Origin: Veillonella sp. 3310
GTDB lineage: Bacteria > Bacillota > Negativicutes > Veillonellales > Veillonellaceae
Direction: 5' to 3'
DNA length: 64,000 bases
Assembly (NCBI RefSeq): GCF_003999875.1
Contig: NZ_RQVJ01000003.1
Coordinates: 62,001 to 126,000, forward strand
How positions within the stretch are numbered: position 1 is the first letter of the stretch; each line of letters begins with the position of its first letter. Positions 32,632-42,176 of the stretch are shown here, one piece after another. A program made the position numbers and the translations under genes. The notes beneath the pieces are model-generated. The model saw only the letters and a program-made list of their open reading frames with translations, ran no database searches and had not been told where the DNA came from.

Positions 32632-32722
32632 ATAGGACTAGAAAACATGTTACCCTCTTATCAAGGAGTAATATCTGTTCGTTATACGGCAGGGTTTATT
32701 TTCGCACAAGGGGGAAATCTAT

Positions 32723-33016
32723 ATGTTTGGTGTATTGCTAATTCATGCGGTTTATGCAGTCTTGATGTATTCCTTTAGCTTTAGAATCATGGTGATTCCA
32801 CATGCTGTATTTGTTGCATTGTCTGGAATCTATATGATTGTTGAAAAAGGACTTATCATTGCGCCTATTTTGTCTTTTGTATACTCATTTTTTGCTATCC
32901 TATTGGCTATTAGTGATGAAGCCACTTGGGATGATGGTACAGGCAATGAAATGATTTGGTTTTGGGTATTCTTCTGCTCTGGACTATGCTATGTTATCTT
33001 TGAGTATCTCTACTAG
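32723..33016 (+). CDS. Small three-segment membrane protein, unknown
   Basis: A 97-residue hydrophobic protein with three membrane spans. AAGGGGGAAA lies six bases before the ATG. No family is recognised. It lies in a stretch of small, poorly conserved genes that also holds a broken nuclease remnant. Confidence 0.6.
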   Translation: MFGVLLIHAVYAVLMYSFSFRIMVIPHAVFVALSGIYMIVEKGLIIAPILSFVYSFFAILLAISDEATWDDGTGNEMIWFWVFFCSGLCYVIFEYLY

Positions 33017-33091
33017 GCTATCATAATAGATATAATTTAAAGATCAGCTTAAGGTGTAATCTATAGATTCTAACTTTTTGTTCTGACATAG

Positions 33092-33454
33092 TTTCTTTAT
33101 AATGATATTTCGAAGCCGTTGCAACGGTTCTTAGATTATGTGGATGGTCATGCTGCATCGGATGAGTTACTACGAGAAATTGAAAGCGCCGTAGATGAAG
33201 CAAAACATTGTGAGACTTGGAGGGAGGAATATTCAATGCTATCAATGGATCATTATACATATTGGAAAGAAGGCGTAGCTGAAGGAAGGGCAGAGGGGTT
33301 AGTAGAAGGTGAAAATCTAGGTAAGGCTAAAGCGAAAACTGAAGTTGTCGTTCAAATGCTTCGAGAGAATATATCCATGCAGATGATTGCCAAGATTACT
33401 AACTTAACGCTAAAAGAAATAAATGAAATAGGCAAAGCACAGGGCTTGATATAA
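33092..33454 (+). pseudogene. C-terminal remnant of an Rpn/PD-(D/E)XK recombination-promoting nuclease
   Basis: The frame is open from 33092, with no good ATG near its start (first candidate TTG 33119). The product contains the tail typical of Rpn/transposase_31-like nucleases: a helical segment, then EGVAEGRAEGLVEGE, and a C-terminal MIAKITNLTLKEINEI helix-turn-helix. The nuclease domain (usually ~200 residues before it) is missing, so this is a truncated relic. Confidence 0.7.
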
Positions 33455-33477
33455 AACATATAGGTAAAGAGCAAATC

Positions 33478-33516
33478 AGCGATATAGTGAGTACATAACT
33501 TACTATATCGCTTTTT
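33478..33516 (+). terminator. Terminator after the nuclease remnant
   Basis: AGCGATATAGT (33478-33488) pairs with ACTATATCGCT (33502-33512), followed by TTTTTG. Confidence 0.9.
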
Positions 33517-33593
33517 GTTTTGATAGTTAGTTGTTGGAGAATGTCAGTATAAATTACTTTCAGAATAAATAATAAAATTTAGTATTTTATCTC

Positions 33594-33622
33594 TTTACAA
33601 CTTTAATTAACTAAAGTATAAT
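33594..33622 (+). promoter_or_regulatory. Promoter of the amino-acid ABC operon
   Basis: TTTACA (33594-33599), 17-bp spacer, TATAAT (33617-33622), 48 bases before the first start codon. Confidence 0.85.
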
Positions 33623-33669
33623 GTAATCATGAAATAGAGATTGAATATCTGTAGAGAGGAGAAAGTACT

Positions 33670-34491
33670 ATGAATTGGTTACAAAAATGTTCTAAAACAG
33701 TATTGGTAGCGGCTAGTGCATTGGTGATTGTTGGATTAGTGGCAGGTTGTGGGACGTCTACGAAGCAGGCGAACACAGAGGTGCCGAAAAAAATTGTCAT
33801 CGGCTTAGATGATAACTTCCCACCTATGGGATTCAAAGATGAAAAAGGTGACTTAGTAGGTTTTGATATTGATTTGGCAAAAGAAGTAGCAAAGCGTATT
33901 GGTTCTGAAGTAGAATTTAAATCCATCGACTGGGATAGTAAAGAAGCAGAACTAAAATCTAAACGCATTGATGTGTTGTGGAATGGTTTAACCATTACGA
34001 AGGAACGGGAGCGCAATATCTTGTTTTCTAAACCATATCTTCGTGGGGACCAAATCATTGCAGTCAAATCTGATTCTGGTATTACAGATAAAGCCCAACT
34101 CGATGGTAAACGCGTAGGCGTGCAATCCGGTTCTACTGGGCTAGAAGCGGTGAAAAATGATCCACAATCTAAAAATTTTAAAGAAGTCAAAGAATATGGC
34201 GATTATGTAAATGCTTTCATGGATCTAGAATTAGGACGCATCGATGCGGTCGTGGTGGATGAAATGGTAGGCCGTTATTTAATCGGTAAAAAAGGTAATA
34301 ATGTATTTACCGTAGCCACAGGCTCCTTTGCCAGTGAAAAAGTAGGTGTAGGTATGCGCAAGGAAGATGAAGCGTTGAAAGCTAAAATTGACGCTGCTTT
34401 ACAAGAAGTGATGAATGATGGTACGGCTGACAAATTGGCGCAAAAATGGTTTGGCAGCACATCTATCTTGACGAAAGAGGAGTATAAATAA
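33670..34491 (+). CDS. Amino-acid ABC transporter substrate-binding lipoprotein
   Basis: A family 3 solute-binding protein of 273 residues. The lipobox LVAGCG puts the lipid cysteine near residue 27. DDNFPPMGFKDEKGDLVGFDIDLAKEVAKRIG and RIDVLWNGLTIT are the polar amino-acid binding signature region. It is first in a three-gene operon. Cystine or glutamine/lysine-type ligands are possible; the sequence does not decide. Confidence 0.93.
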   Translation: MNWLQKCSKTVLVAASALVIVGLVAGCGTSTKQANTEVPKKIVIGLDDNFPPMGFKDEKGDLVGFDIDLAKEVAKRIGSEVEFKSIDWDSKEAELKSKRIDVLWNGLTITKERERNILFSKPYLRGDQIIAVKSDSGITDKAQLDGKRVGVQSGSTGLEAVKNDPQSKNFKEVKEYGDYVNAFMDLELGRIDAVVVDEMVGRYLIGKKGNNVFTVATGSFASEKVGVGMRKEDEALKAKIDAALQEVMNDGTADKLAQKWFGSTSILTKEEYK

Positions 34492-34493
34492 AT

Positions 34494-35153
34494 ATGGACT
34501 TACTGGAGTATATGTTACAGATAGCACCGGCTATTGCCGGCGGATTCCAAGTGACCTTGTCCTTGTTCTTTATCGTCATCATCTTGTCAGTGCCAGGGGG
34601 ATTGCTCTTGGCGCTGCTCCGTTTGAGTACGAACCGCGTGGTGACAACCATCGTAGATGCTTATGTGTACGTTATGCGTGGTACGCCGTTGATGTTACAA
34701 ATTTTGCTCATCTATTATGGTTTGCCATTCATGATTGACGGCTTTGAACTGACGGATATGACGGCGGCGGTGTTATCCTTCGTGTTGAATTACATTGCCT
34801 ACTTATGTGAAATTTTCCGCAGTGGTATTCAATCTATCCCGAAGGGACAATATGAAGGGGCTAAGGTATTAGGCTTTACCTATGTGCAGACTATGTACAA
34901 AATCATTTTGCCACAGGTGATCAAACGTGTGTTGCCACCATTGGCAAATGAAACGATTACATTACTGAAAGATACATCTTTGGTGTACGTATTAGCTATG
35001 AATGATATCTTACGAATTACTCGTAGCATCGTGCAACGAGACTTTGATATTACCGCTTTTATCGTAGCTGGCGTATTCTATTTAGCTATGACATTTGTAT
35101 TGACGAAGTTATACCAATATTTAGAACGTCGTATGGCGATGTACGAAGATTAG
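34494..35153 (+). CDS. Amino-acid ABC transporter permease
   Basis: A 219-residue HisM/GlnP-type permease with five segments. YVMRGTPLMLQILLIYYG and EGAKVLGFTYVQTMYKIILPQ (the EAA loop) are characteristic. It starts two bases after the binding protein stop. Confidence 0.95.
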   Translation: MDLLEYMLQIAPAIAGGFQVTLSLFFIVIILSVPGGLLLALLRLSTNRVVTTIVDAYVYVMRGTPLMLQILLIYYGLPFMIDGFELTDMTAAVLSFVLNYIAYLCEIFRSGIQSIPKGQYEGAKVLGFTYVQTMYKIILPQVIKRVLPPLANETITLLKDTSLVYVLAMNDILRITRSIVQRDFDITAFIVAGVFYLAMTFVLTKLYQYLERRMAMYED

Positions 35154-35162
35154 GAGGAAACC

Positions 35163-35930
35163 ATGGCTTTCATAGACATGTTACATATTGAAAAGAACTA
35201 TGGCTCAGTGGCGGTCTTGCAAGATGTGTCACTATCCATGGAACGGGGCGAAGTGGTGTCCATCATCGGTCCCTCTGGATCGGGTAAATCCACCTTTCTT
35301 CGTTGCTTGGGACAATTAGGAAGTATACAAAAAGGGACGATCATCGTCGATGGGGCAACCTTGGTGGACACTCCGGCGAATGTAGGTGAGGCAGTGTACG
35401 TAGGGAAAGAAGAACAGCAACGCATCTTGCTGAAAATGGGGATGGTATTCCAATCTTTTAACCTATTCCCGCATATGACGGTGTTAGAAAATATTATGGT
35501 CGCACCTCGCATGGTAAAAGGCATGAAAGACGCGGATATCTTGCCTATTGCTCAGTCCTTGCTAGAAAAAGTAGGCCTTTGGGATAAACGAGATGTATAC
35601 CCTAGCACCTTGTCAGGGGGACAAAAGCAACGGGTGGCTATTGCTAGAGCACTAGCGATGAAACCAGAAATCATGCTCTTCGACGAACCAACATCCGCTT
35701 TAGATCCGGAGTTTACTAGCGAAGTATTACGGACCATCAAAGAACTAGCGGAAGAAGACATGACTATGATCATCGTCACCCACGAAATGGCATTCGCCCG
35801 TGAAGTAGCAGATAGAGTCATCTTCATGGCAGACGGCAAAATACAAGAAGAAGGAACCCCAGAAGAGGTCTTCGGGAATCCACAAAACCCAAGAACACAA
35901 GCGTTCCTAAACTCTATGCTGAGAGTGTAA
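35163..35930 (+). CDS. Amino-acid ABC transporter ATPase
   Basis: A 255-residue GlnQ/HisP-type ATPase. Walker A is [10 protein letters not shown]-loop [16 protein letters not shown], signature [15 protein letters not shown], Walker [15 protein letters not shown], and H-loop IVTHEMAFA. It ends the operon and is followed by palindromic repeats. Confidence 0.96.
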   Translation: MAFIDMLHIEKNYGSVAVLQDVSLSMERGEVVSIIGPSGSGKSTFLRCLGQLGSIQKGTIIVDGATLVDTPANVGEAVYVGKEEQQRILLKMGMVFQSFNLFPHMTVLENIMVAPRMVKGMKDADILPIAQSLLEKVGLWDKRDVYPSTLSGGQKQRVAIARALAMKPEIMLFDEPTSALDPEFTSEVLRTIKELAEEDMTMIIVTHEMAFAREVADRVIFMADGKIQEEGTPEEVFGNPQNPRTQAFLNSMLRV

Positions 35931-35975
35931 GGTTCAAACATTATAAACGCACCTAAACTCCATGCTACGAGGTTT

Positions 35976-36069
35976 GGTATCAAATCATGCAAAGTAAATG
36001 CGACATAACGAGGCACAAACCGTATTATATAGTTTGTACTAGGTATGTCGCATTTTGTGCACCAATACC
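35976..36069. repeat. Palindromic repeat, copy D (short)
   Basis: The inner stem is 35996-36007 with 36044-36055 (AAATGCGACATA, 12 bp perfect). The core is ACAAAC (36015-36020) with GTTTGT (36032-36037). Weaker outer pairing GGTAT/ATACC lies at 35976-35980 and 36065-36069. It is placed downstream of the ABC operon. Bases 36070-36284 show no gene. Confidence 0.8.
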
Positions 36070-36284
36070 CTTGCCCTACACTTACTTTCTCATAGAATAC
36101 AAGCAACTAAATGCGCAATGTCATTTTGTATAGTTCTAGCTAGAATCATACATATACTCAGTGGGAGATAAAGGAACTATCAACAGAATGGACATCCATC
36201 ATATAGCTTGGTTTTATAATTTGTCGGCAGAGGAATAATAAAAGGGGCTTCCCTCTTGAGGATCCCCCTCACATAACGATGATG

Positions 36285-36562
36285 ATACACAATCATATAA
36301 ACGGACTGGAAGTAGATGTGTGCCTTTGACTGATGGAGATATAAGGTCAGGGGATACAAGTAAGTAGGCTAGTTTTGCTATATAAGATAAAGGTTGAGAA
36401 GAATGCGGTATGCTCCGCAGCAAACATTACGCAGTGCCGTTTGTGAGGAAGCATGCCGCATTCTGACTGACAAGTAAAGGAGAACATAGCCTACTTACCG
36501 AGGATAAAATACCCTCAGTCAGAGGCATACACAAATTGCCAATCAGTACTAAGATTGTGTAT
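36285..36562. repeat. Nested palindromic repeat, copy C
   Basis: Four concentric inverted repeats: 36285-36294/36553-36562 (10 bp perfect), 36318-36333/36515-36532 (16 bp with a 2-base bulge), 36360-36371/36487-36498 (12 bp perfect), and 36400-36414/36450-36464 (15 bp, one G-T). The core is CAAAC (36421-36425) with GTTTG (36439-36443). Its right edge overlaps the likely rph promoter. Confidence 0.87.
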
Positions 36563-36565
36563 AAT
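36536..36565 (+). promoter_or_regulatory. Probable promoter of rph-rdgB
   Basis: TTGCCA (36536-36541), 18-bp spacer, TATAAT (36560-36565). The -10 lies in the right arm of palindrome C. Confidence 0.6.
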
Positions 36566-36610
36566 AAGAGGTATGTATAATCCGATGTTAGAGGGAAATG
36601 AGGAATGACG

Positions 36611-37948
36611 ATGCGAATTGATGGTCGTGGTTTAAAAGAAATACGCCCTGTGAAAATCACTAGGCATTACACAGCCTACGCAGAGGGATCTGTATTAATT
36701 GAATGTGGCAATACAAAAGTACTTTGTACGGCTAGCGTTGAGGATCGTGTTCCCCGCTTTTTGAAAGGCACTGGTACGGGTTGGGTGACAGCGGAATACT
36801 CTTTGTTACCACGAGCCACACATACGCGTGTACCTAGAGAAGCAGCTAAAGGTAAACAGACAGGACGCACGGTGGAAATCCAACGCTTGATTGGCCGTGC
36901 TTTGCGAGCTGTTGTAGACTTAGAGGCTCTAGGAGAAGTATCTATTACGGTTGACTGTGATGTATTACAAGCTGATGGTGGTACTCGTACAGCTTCTATT
37001 ACAGGTGCTTTTGTAGCCTTAGTAGATGCCATCTACTCTATCTATGATGGATATGGTAAATTCCCTGTAACAGACTATTTAGCAGCTATTTCCATGGGCA
37101 TCGGTGAAGATGGTCCTATGCTAGACTTGTGCTATGAAGAAGATAGTGCAGCCGTTGTAGATATGAATGTGGTCTGTACCGGTAAAGGCCAATTAGTAGA
37201 AGTGCAAGGTACAGGTGAACATGGGACTTTCACGAGAGAAGAATTGAATAGCTTATTAGATTTAGGTGAAGCTGGTACAAAACAATTGATGCAAGCACAA
37301 CGTGAAGCATTAGGCGAAATTGGTCACATGGTGGGTCATGAAAATGCACCGAAAGCAGTGGTACTAGCCACACGGAATAAAGGGAAAATTCGTGAGTTTA
37401 CCGCAGCTTTTGAAGAATTAGGTTTTGAAGTGCGCACAATAGATGATGTGGTGGATATTGATGAGCCAGAAGAAATTGGCACTACCTTTATGGAAAATGC
37501 AGAATTGAAAGCTTTATACTACGCAGAGGCTTGTGGTCTCCCATGCGTGGCTGATGATTCTGGACTGGAAGTAGATGCTTTAGGTGGAGCGCCGGGTGTG
37601 TATTCCGCACGTTATGCAGGACTGCACCGCAGTGATGAGGATAATAATCGTCGCTTAGTGGCAGAATTAGCTGATGTAACCCCAGCGGATAGAACGGCAC
37701 GTTATCAATGTGCTCTTGTATGGGCTACGCCGGATGGACAGTGCATTCGTGCTACGGGCACTTGCGAAGGGCTTATCCAGTTAACGCCGATGGGAAAAGG
37801 TGGATTCGGTTATGATCCATACTTTTACATTCCAAAATTAAAAACGACGATGGCCAATATTTCTATGGAACAAAAGCAGGCGATTAGTCATCGAGGTAAG
37901 GCGCTACGGGCATTAGTGGAGCAATTGCGACACACTATAATTAAGTAA
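36611..37948 (+). CDS. Fusion of RNase PH and RdgB/HAM1 NTP pyrophosphatase
   Basis: Residues 1-245 are RNase PH, the phosphorolytic tRNA 3'-trimming exonuclease ([34 protein letters not shown]). Residues ~252-445 are a complete RdgB/Ham1 house-cleaning pyrophosphatase that removes dITP/XTP ([56 protein letters not shown]). The join is in frame with a short linker. GAGG seven bases upstream favours ATG 36611 over ATG 36605. It is the last clear host gene before the phage region. Confidence 0.95.
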   Translation: MRIDGRGLKEIRPVKITRHYTAYAEGSVLIECGNTKVLCTASVEDRVPRFLKGTGTGWVTAEYSLLPRATHTRVPREAAKGKQTGRTVEIQRLIGRALRAVVDLEALGEVSITVDCDVLQADGGTRTASITGAFVALVDAIYSIYDGYGKFPVTDYLAAISMGIGEDGPMLDLCYEEDSAAVVDMNVVCTGKGQLVEVQGTGEHGTFTREELNSLLDLGEAGTKQLMQAQREALGEIGHMVGHENAPKAVVLATRNKGKIREFTAAFEELGFEVRTIDDVVDIDEPEEIGTTFMENAELKALYYAEACGLPCVADDSGLEVDALGGAPGVYSARYAGLHRSDEDNNRRLVAELADVTPADRTARYQCALVWATPDGQCIRATGTCEGLIQLTPMGKGGFGYDPYFYIPKLKTTMANISMEQKQAISHRGKALRALVEQLRHTIIK

Positions 37949-38061
37949 TTAAGTAGAAAGTGCCTATATATCAATGATTTAAGGTAATTCTGTGTATAAA
38001 TGATATACACACGGTTGTTATATTGATATGTATAATGATACACACTCTTTACTATAGTCAA

Positions 38062-38090
38062 TTGACTTTTTAAAAATGCTATGCTAAAAT
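38062..38090 (+). promoter_or_regulatory. Promoter of the phage repressor-like gene
   Basis: TTGACT (38062-38067), 17-bp spacer ending in an extended TGC, and TAAAAT (38085-38090). The gap 37949-38123 between host and phage genes is very A+T-rich and is the likeliest place for the left phage boundary; no att duplication can be tested here. Confidence 0.8.
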
Positions 38091-38123
38091 ATGTAATATA
38101 TTATTCTGAAAAGAGGTGAAAAT

Positions 38124-38570
38124 ATGGAAGTCAGTAAACATGGAACAAGAGTAAGATGGACAAAAGGTTCTTTGAAAGACGCAGTTTTAAATTCTAAATT
38201 TGGAATTATTGCGCGTGATAGATTTATTCGTGCAAAAGAAAAAAGAAACTTAAGATATGAGGATATTTCATATCAAGCTAAAATTAGCCAATCGGATTTA
38301 TCAAAATATTTAACAAGAAACATTATTTTATCTGATGAAGAATTTACAGCACTTGAGGAACTACTAGGAGTAGAAGAGGGGTACTTAAATCCATTCAAAT
38401 TACTCCAAATCGAAGATGATGAGATTGAAGTTTTTAGCAACTATCTTACAACCTCTAGCTTTAGAGACGCAACTTCTGCAGAGTTAGAAGAAACTTTAAA
38501 AAACAAAAAAGTACAAGCGTTGGTAAATCAATTCCAAAAAGATTTGAGCGAATTAATTAGAGGTGAGTAA
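38124..38570 (+). CDS. Helix-turn-helix regulator, phage repressor-like
   Basis: A 148-residue protein with a Cro/CI-type helix-turn-helix at about residues 30-80 (FIRAKEKRNLRYEDISYQA, KISQSDLSKYLT). The acidic C-terminal region has no LexA/CI peptidase motif. It has its own promoter and terminator and stands next to the divergently read polymerase gene, as expected of a lysogeny or early-control regulator. Its targets are unknown. Confidence 0.8.
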   Translation: MEVSKHGTRVRWTKGSLKDAVLNSKFGIIARDRFIRAKEKRNLRYEDISYQAKISQSDLSKYLTRNIILSDEEFTALEELLGVEEGYLNPFKLLQIEDDEIEVFSNYLTTSSFRDATSAELEETLKNKKVQALVNQFQKDLSELIRGE

Positions 38571-38589
38571 TCTATGGTTAATATACCAT

Positions 38590-38632
38590 AAGGCTATCTA
38601 TTGTTATAATAACAGTAGGTAGCCTTTTTTTG
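38590..38632 (+). terminator. Terminator after the repressor-like gene
   Basis: AAGGCTATCTA (38590-38600) pairs with TAGGTAGCCTT (38616-38626), followed by seven T. Confidence 0.93.
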
Positions 38633-38648
38633 TCATTTATATGCAAGA

Positions 38649-38680
38649 AAAAACAGTAGGTTTAATTGCCTACTGTTTTT
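38649..38680. terminator. Terminator of the polymerase gene (bidirectional)
   Basis: AAAAACAGTAGG (38649-38660) pairs with CCTACTGTTTTT (38669-38680). The polymerase stop codon (38662-38664, minus strand) lies in the loop. Confidence 0.9.
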
Positions 38681-41600
38681 AATTCTAATGGTTTAGTTTT
38701 CTGTATGATGTTGCTATCGTTGACGGCTATATAGTATCCTTTGTTGACTTCTAGCGGTGTAAACGATGACGAAAACATAACGTATTTAGCACCATTATGA
38801 GCAACAACGAAAGCCATATCATTACCGTTTCTATCCTTGCGAATATCGAACTTGTGGACAATAACAGCTAGAACATTTTTACCGTTGACTAATGACGTAT
38901 CGTAAATGGACAGCGGATTATCCAACGTGATTCCAAGTACTTCTAGTTCAAAGTCACGTTTATTAAACGGTTCTTTTTTATCTGCAGATTCCATTTCATT
39001 GTGCAGCTTTAGAGTCCACTCATTGATTTTCTTTTCAGCAGATACAATCTTTTTAGCAATCGACTGTTTCTCTTTATCGTTCACTGGTTCAATAGTTTTT
39101 AAGTCGGCAACAATATTCGTAAAGTGATTAATTCTTTCATGACACTTAACTTCGTTGTTGACGTTTTCTTTGTAACTATCTATAATATAGAACAGATGTT
39201 CCCTATTATTAAGAAAATCTAAAGCACCAGACTTTACTAAAGACTGTAGGATACGTCTATTGTATGTACGATAGATACAATCTACCGTATATTCTAGCGG
39301 TTTATTAATCGAGCCTATACCCTTGACGTAGTTAAGCCCCATGCGAATCTTACCGTTTTCAACAGTCCATTCTTCGCTAGAGTATCTAAGGTCGGGCGGT
39401 AGAATCTCTACACCTTTGTTTTGTATCTCTTGGATAAACGGTATGATTTTTTCTTGCGTGCCATGTTCGGAGTTAATGCTGGCGACATAAAACTCAAGGG
39501 GATGATGAGCCTTTAGGTAAGCTGTAATATAGCTAAGGTATGCGTACGATTGACTATGTGCAAGGTTAAATGAGTAGGTAGCACTGGCGACAATATCATC
39601 TAAGATTTGTTTAGCTACAGATTCATCTGTACCATTCTCTACAGCACGGCTTACAAAATCTTTAGTGATAGATTCCATCAGTTCCATATCTTTTTTACCT
39701 ACAGCACGGCGAACTGTATCAGCTTCTGCCATGTCATAACCGCCAATGACACGTACTACAGACATCACATCCTCTTGATAGACCATAAGACCATACGTAC
39801 GGCTTAATACGTCTTTCAATCGTGGGTCTAGGTACTCAAATTGTTTACCATTCCTACGTTCGATGTATTCGTCAAGGATACCAGTAATGATACAAGCAGG
39901 GCGGTAGAGCGCAACGATTGTAATTAAGTCAACGAGGCTAGTCGGTCTAACACGTTTCAATGTACGAATCATACCGTCTTTATTCAGTTGGAATACACCT
40001 AGAGTATCTCCTTGTTGCAACAGGTTGATTGTCTTTTTGTCGCTCCATGGTAGAGTGGTAACATCTAGTGGATTATCTATAGACTTTAAAACATCGTCAA
40101 CAACGTCAAGAGTTTTAAGTCCAAGTATATCCTCTTTTAAAAGTCCTATTTGTTCTAAGTACTTAAAGTTAGTGCTTGCAATGAGCACATCCTTGTTCGT
40201 CTTTGAATCTTTTTGTCTTTCAAGCGAACAAAACTTGCGTATATCTTGATTGGAGATGATAACACATGAAGCATGCTTACCGAACCCAGACATAATTCCA
40301 ACAAACTGTTTTGCAAGGTCAATTACGTTATCGGGAATATCACCATGTAGTGAATCTAACATCATCAACTCTAGTTCTTTATTTGTATAATCTTCATCTT
40401 CATCATCTACCTTGAATTTGTCTAACTTCTTAGACCATTTCTTGACGATTGAATCTTCAAATCCTAAAGCCTTACCAGCACGGTGCAACGCACCCCTAGA
40501 CTTGAGATAATTGAACGTGCGACATTGATATACATAGCCGTATTTCTCTTTGATATAGTCTATAACGTCACCACGCATGCGTTGGCTTACATCGTTATCT
40601 ACATCAGCTGGAGAGATACGTTTAGGGTTAGCAAATCGTTCAAAGTGTAATCCGTTTGTGATTGCATCCAACGTTGTTATTCCAAGGAGATATGCACATT
40701 GACATCCACCTACAGACCCCCTGCCGTGACCTACTGGAATACCTCTTTTGCGACAATTATCGAGTATATCTTTAGTAATCAGCAGATAGTCCATGTAGTC
40801 TACTTTCTCAAGGACATCAATCTCATGTAGTAGTCGTTTGTCTACTATTTCCTTTTGTTCTTTAGGCAAGAGATGTATTCCTTTGTCTTTGTAGCCCTTG
40901 CGTAACTCACTTAGGAATACCTCTTTAGTATTTTGTCCATCGGTAAACTTAGGGTATAGATGTTGATTGAACTCAATCGAGGTATTACATTTATCGAATA
41001 TCTCCATTGTATTGGCGATTGCATTATCAACAACAGTACTATCAAGATAAGATAAACGATGTCTTACTTCATCTTCTGATTGAATATAAAAGTCATTAGA
41101 CTGATAGTAATTATCTTCGTCTGACTCTTTGATACCTCTAAAGTACTTATGCAGTTGATATTTATCTTGCGTTGTGTAATGCGCGTCACAACATGCGACT
41201 AGCTTAACATTATGTTTGTTCGCAAGTTCAATAATCTCTTTGTTGAATGCATATTGTTCTTCATGCTGGTAGGTGTGAATCTCTATGTATAAATCATCTC
41301 CGAATATCTCTTTGAACTCTAACAGTAGATTCTCTTTATCGGGAGACCTCAGCCATCCACCCATGCATGCAGATGTACAGATAAGTCCTTTAGAATACTT
41401 GCGAATCATGTCTAAGTCACAACGGCTTTTGTAGTAGTAATGTTCATGTGCTTCGGATGTTAGTTTATATAGATTTTCTAAGCCGTCATTATCCTTAGCG
41501 ATGAACAGAATATGAAAGTACGACTTATCCTTAATTGATACATCGTACGTATAATACAATTCTGACCCCATTAATAGCTTTAAATCAGTATTGTATTTCT

Positions 41601-41787
41601 TGTTAAATTTTTGTACTTTGACATAACCCTCTATGAGACCAGAGCACCCGTTATGGTCTGTAATAGCAAAACCCTTTTGCCCTAGAGAGTGTACTCTATT
41701 GATTACATCATCTATGCTACTGATTGCGTCATTCATTCCATAGTTGGAAAACTCAGTATGTAGATGAGTGTGTATAAAATTATCCAT
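38662..41787 (-). CDS. DNA polymerase III alpha subunit, DnaE type (phage-encoded)
   Basis: A C-family replicative polymerase of 1041 residues. The N-terminal PHP domain is at 1-~250 (HTHLHTEFS, GFAITDHNG, VACCDAHY) with its metal ligands apparently kept, so it may proofread. The palm follows: PVGHGRGSVGGCQ, then the acidic metal-site motif ISPADVDNDVS where DnaE has PDFDVDF. The fingers segment (AYLSYITAYLKAHHP) and a C-terminal region with OB-like strands are present. It lacks a 3'-5' exonuclease insert, so it is not PolC. It is shorter than E. coli DnaE (~1160). AAAGGAG precedes the ATG. It is read against all other phage genes seen. Confidence 0.95.
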   Translation of the reverse strand: MDNFIHTHLHTEFSNYGMNDAISSIDDVINRVHSLGQKGFAITDHNGCSGLIEGYVKVQKFNKKYNTDLKLLMGSELYYTYDVSIKDKSYFHILFIAKDNDGLENLYKLTSEAHEHYYYKSRCDLDMIRKYSKGLICTSACMGGWLRSPDKENLLLEFKEIFGDDLYIEIHTYQHEEQYAFNKEIIELANKHNVKLVACCDAHYTTQDKYQLHKYFRGIKESDEDNYYQSNDFYIQSEDEVRHRLSYLDSTVVDNAIANTMEIFDKCNTSIEFNQHLYPKFTDGQNTKEVFLSELRKGYKDKGIHLLPKEQKEIVDKRLLHEIDVLEKVDYMDYLLITKDILDNCRKRGIPVGHGRGSVGGCQCAYLLGITTLDAITNGLHFERFANPKRISPADVDNDVSQRMRGDVIDYIKEKYGYVYQCRTFNYLKSRGALHRAGKALGFEDSIVKKWSKKLDKFKVDDEDEDYTNKELELMMLDSLHGDIPDNVIDLAKQFVGIMSGFGKHASCVIISNQDIRKFCSLERQKDSKTNKDVLIASTNFKYLEQIGLLKEDILGLKTLDVVDDVLKSIDNPLDVTTLPWSDKKTINLLQQGDTLGVFQLNKDGMIRTLKRVRPTSLVDLITIVALYRPACIITGILDEYIERRNGKQFEYLDPRLKDVLSRTYGLMVYQEDVMSVVRVIGGYDMAEADTVRRAVGKKDMELMESITKDFVSRAVENGTDESVAKQILDDIVASATYSFNLAHSQSYAYLSYITAYLKAHHPLEFYVASINSEHGTQEKIIPFIQEIQNKGVEILPPDLRYSSEEWTVENGKIRMGLNYVKGIGSINKPLEYTVDCIYRTYNRRILQSLVKSGALDFLNNREHLFYIIDSYKENVNNEVKCHERINHFTNIVADLKTIEPVNDKEKQSIAKKIVSAEKKINEWTLKLHNEMESADKKEPFNKRDFELEVLGITLDNPLSIYDTSLVNGKNVLAVIVHKFDIRKDRNGNDMAFVVAHNGAKYVMFSSSFTPLEVNKGYYIAVNDSNIIQKTKPLELKTVGN

Positions 41788-41810
41788 TTTAAACTCCTTT
41801 CTGTATCTAT

Positions 41811-41839
41811 ATTATATCACTTTTTGGGAATAATAGAAA
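41811..41839 (-). promoter_or_regulatory. Promoter of the phage polymerase gene
   Basis: On the minus strand TATAAT (41811-41816) has an extended TGA before it and a weak TTTCTA -35 (41834-41839) at 17 bp. The AAAAAGTGATATAATATAG block nearly repeats the promoter at 47351-47379, suggesting a shared phage promoter type. Confidence 0.65.
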
Positions 41840-41976
41840 GGATTTAGATAGAATGTTATTCATAAAAGTAAAAATTAAAGATAAAAATAGCTTTAAAATA
41901 GTTGATATAATGTTGAGCATAGTTTATGATGGTTACATCAAATAGTTGTTTTTAAGAAAAGAAAGGAGAGTAAAAT

Positions 41977-42165
41977 ATGGAAATGTTAAAAGAGTTCTTC
42001 ACTTATCAAATTGTAGAAGAAGTATTACAAGATGGCAACTTTATAGACGATATAAAAGAGCGCTATCCACAAATTGATGAAGTGGCATTGCATGATATTG
42101 TCATAGAAACAATAACGAAGGCAGTTAGAAAATCATTAGATACACTAGAAGAATACGAACAATAG
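41977..42165 (+). CDS. Small acidic phage protein, unknown
   Basis: A 62-residue, mostly helical, acidic protein. AAGAAAGGAGAG lies before the ATG. It is separated by 11 bases from the SSB-like gene and probably shares its transcript. No family is recognised. Confidence 0.7.
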   Translation: MEMLKEFFTYQIVEEVLQDGNFIDDIKERYPQIDEVALHDIVIETITKAVRKSLDTLEEYEQ

Positions 42166-42176
42166 GAGAAACACAA

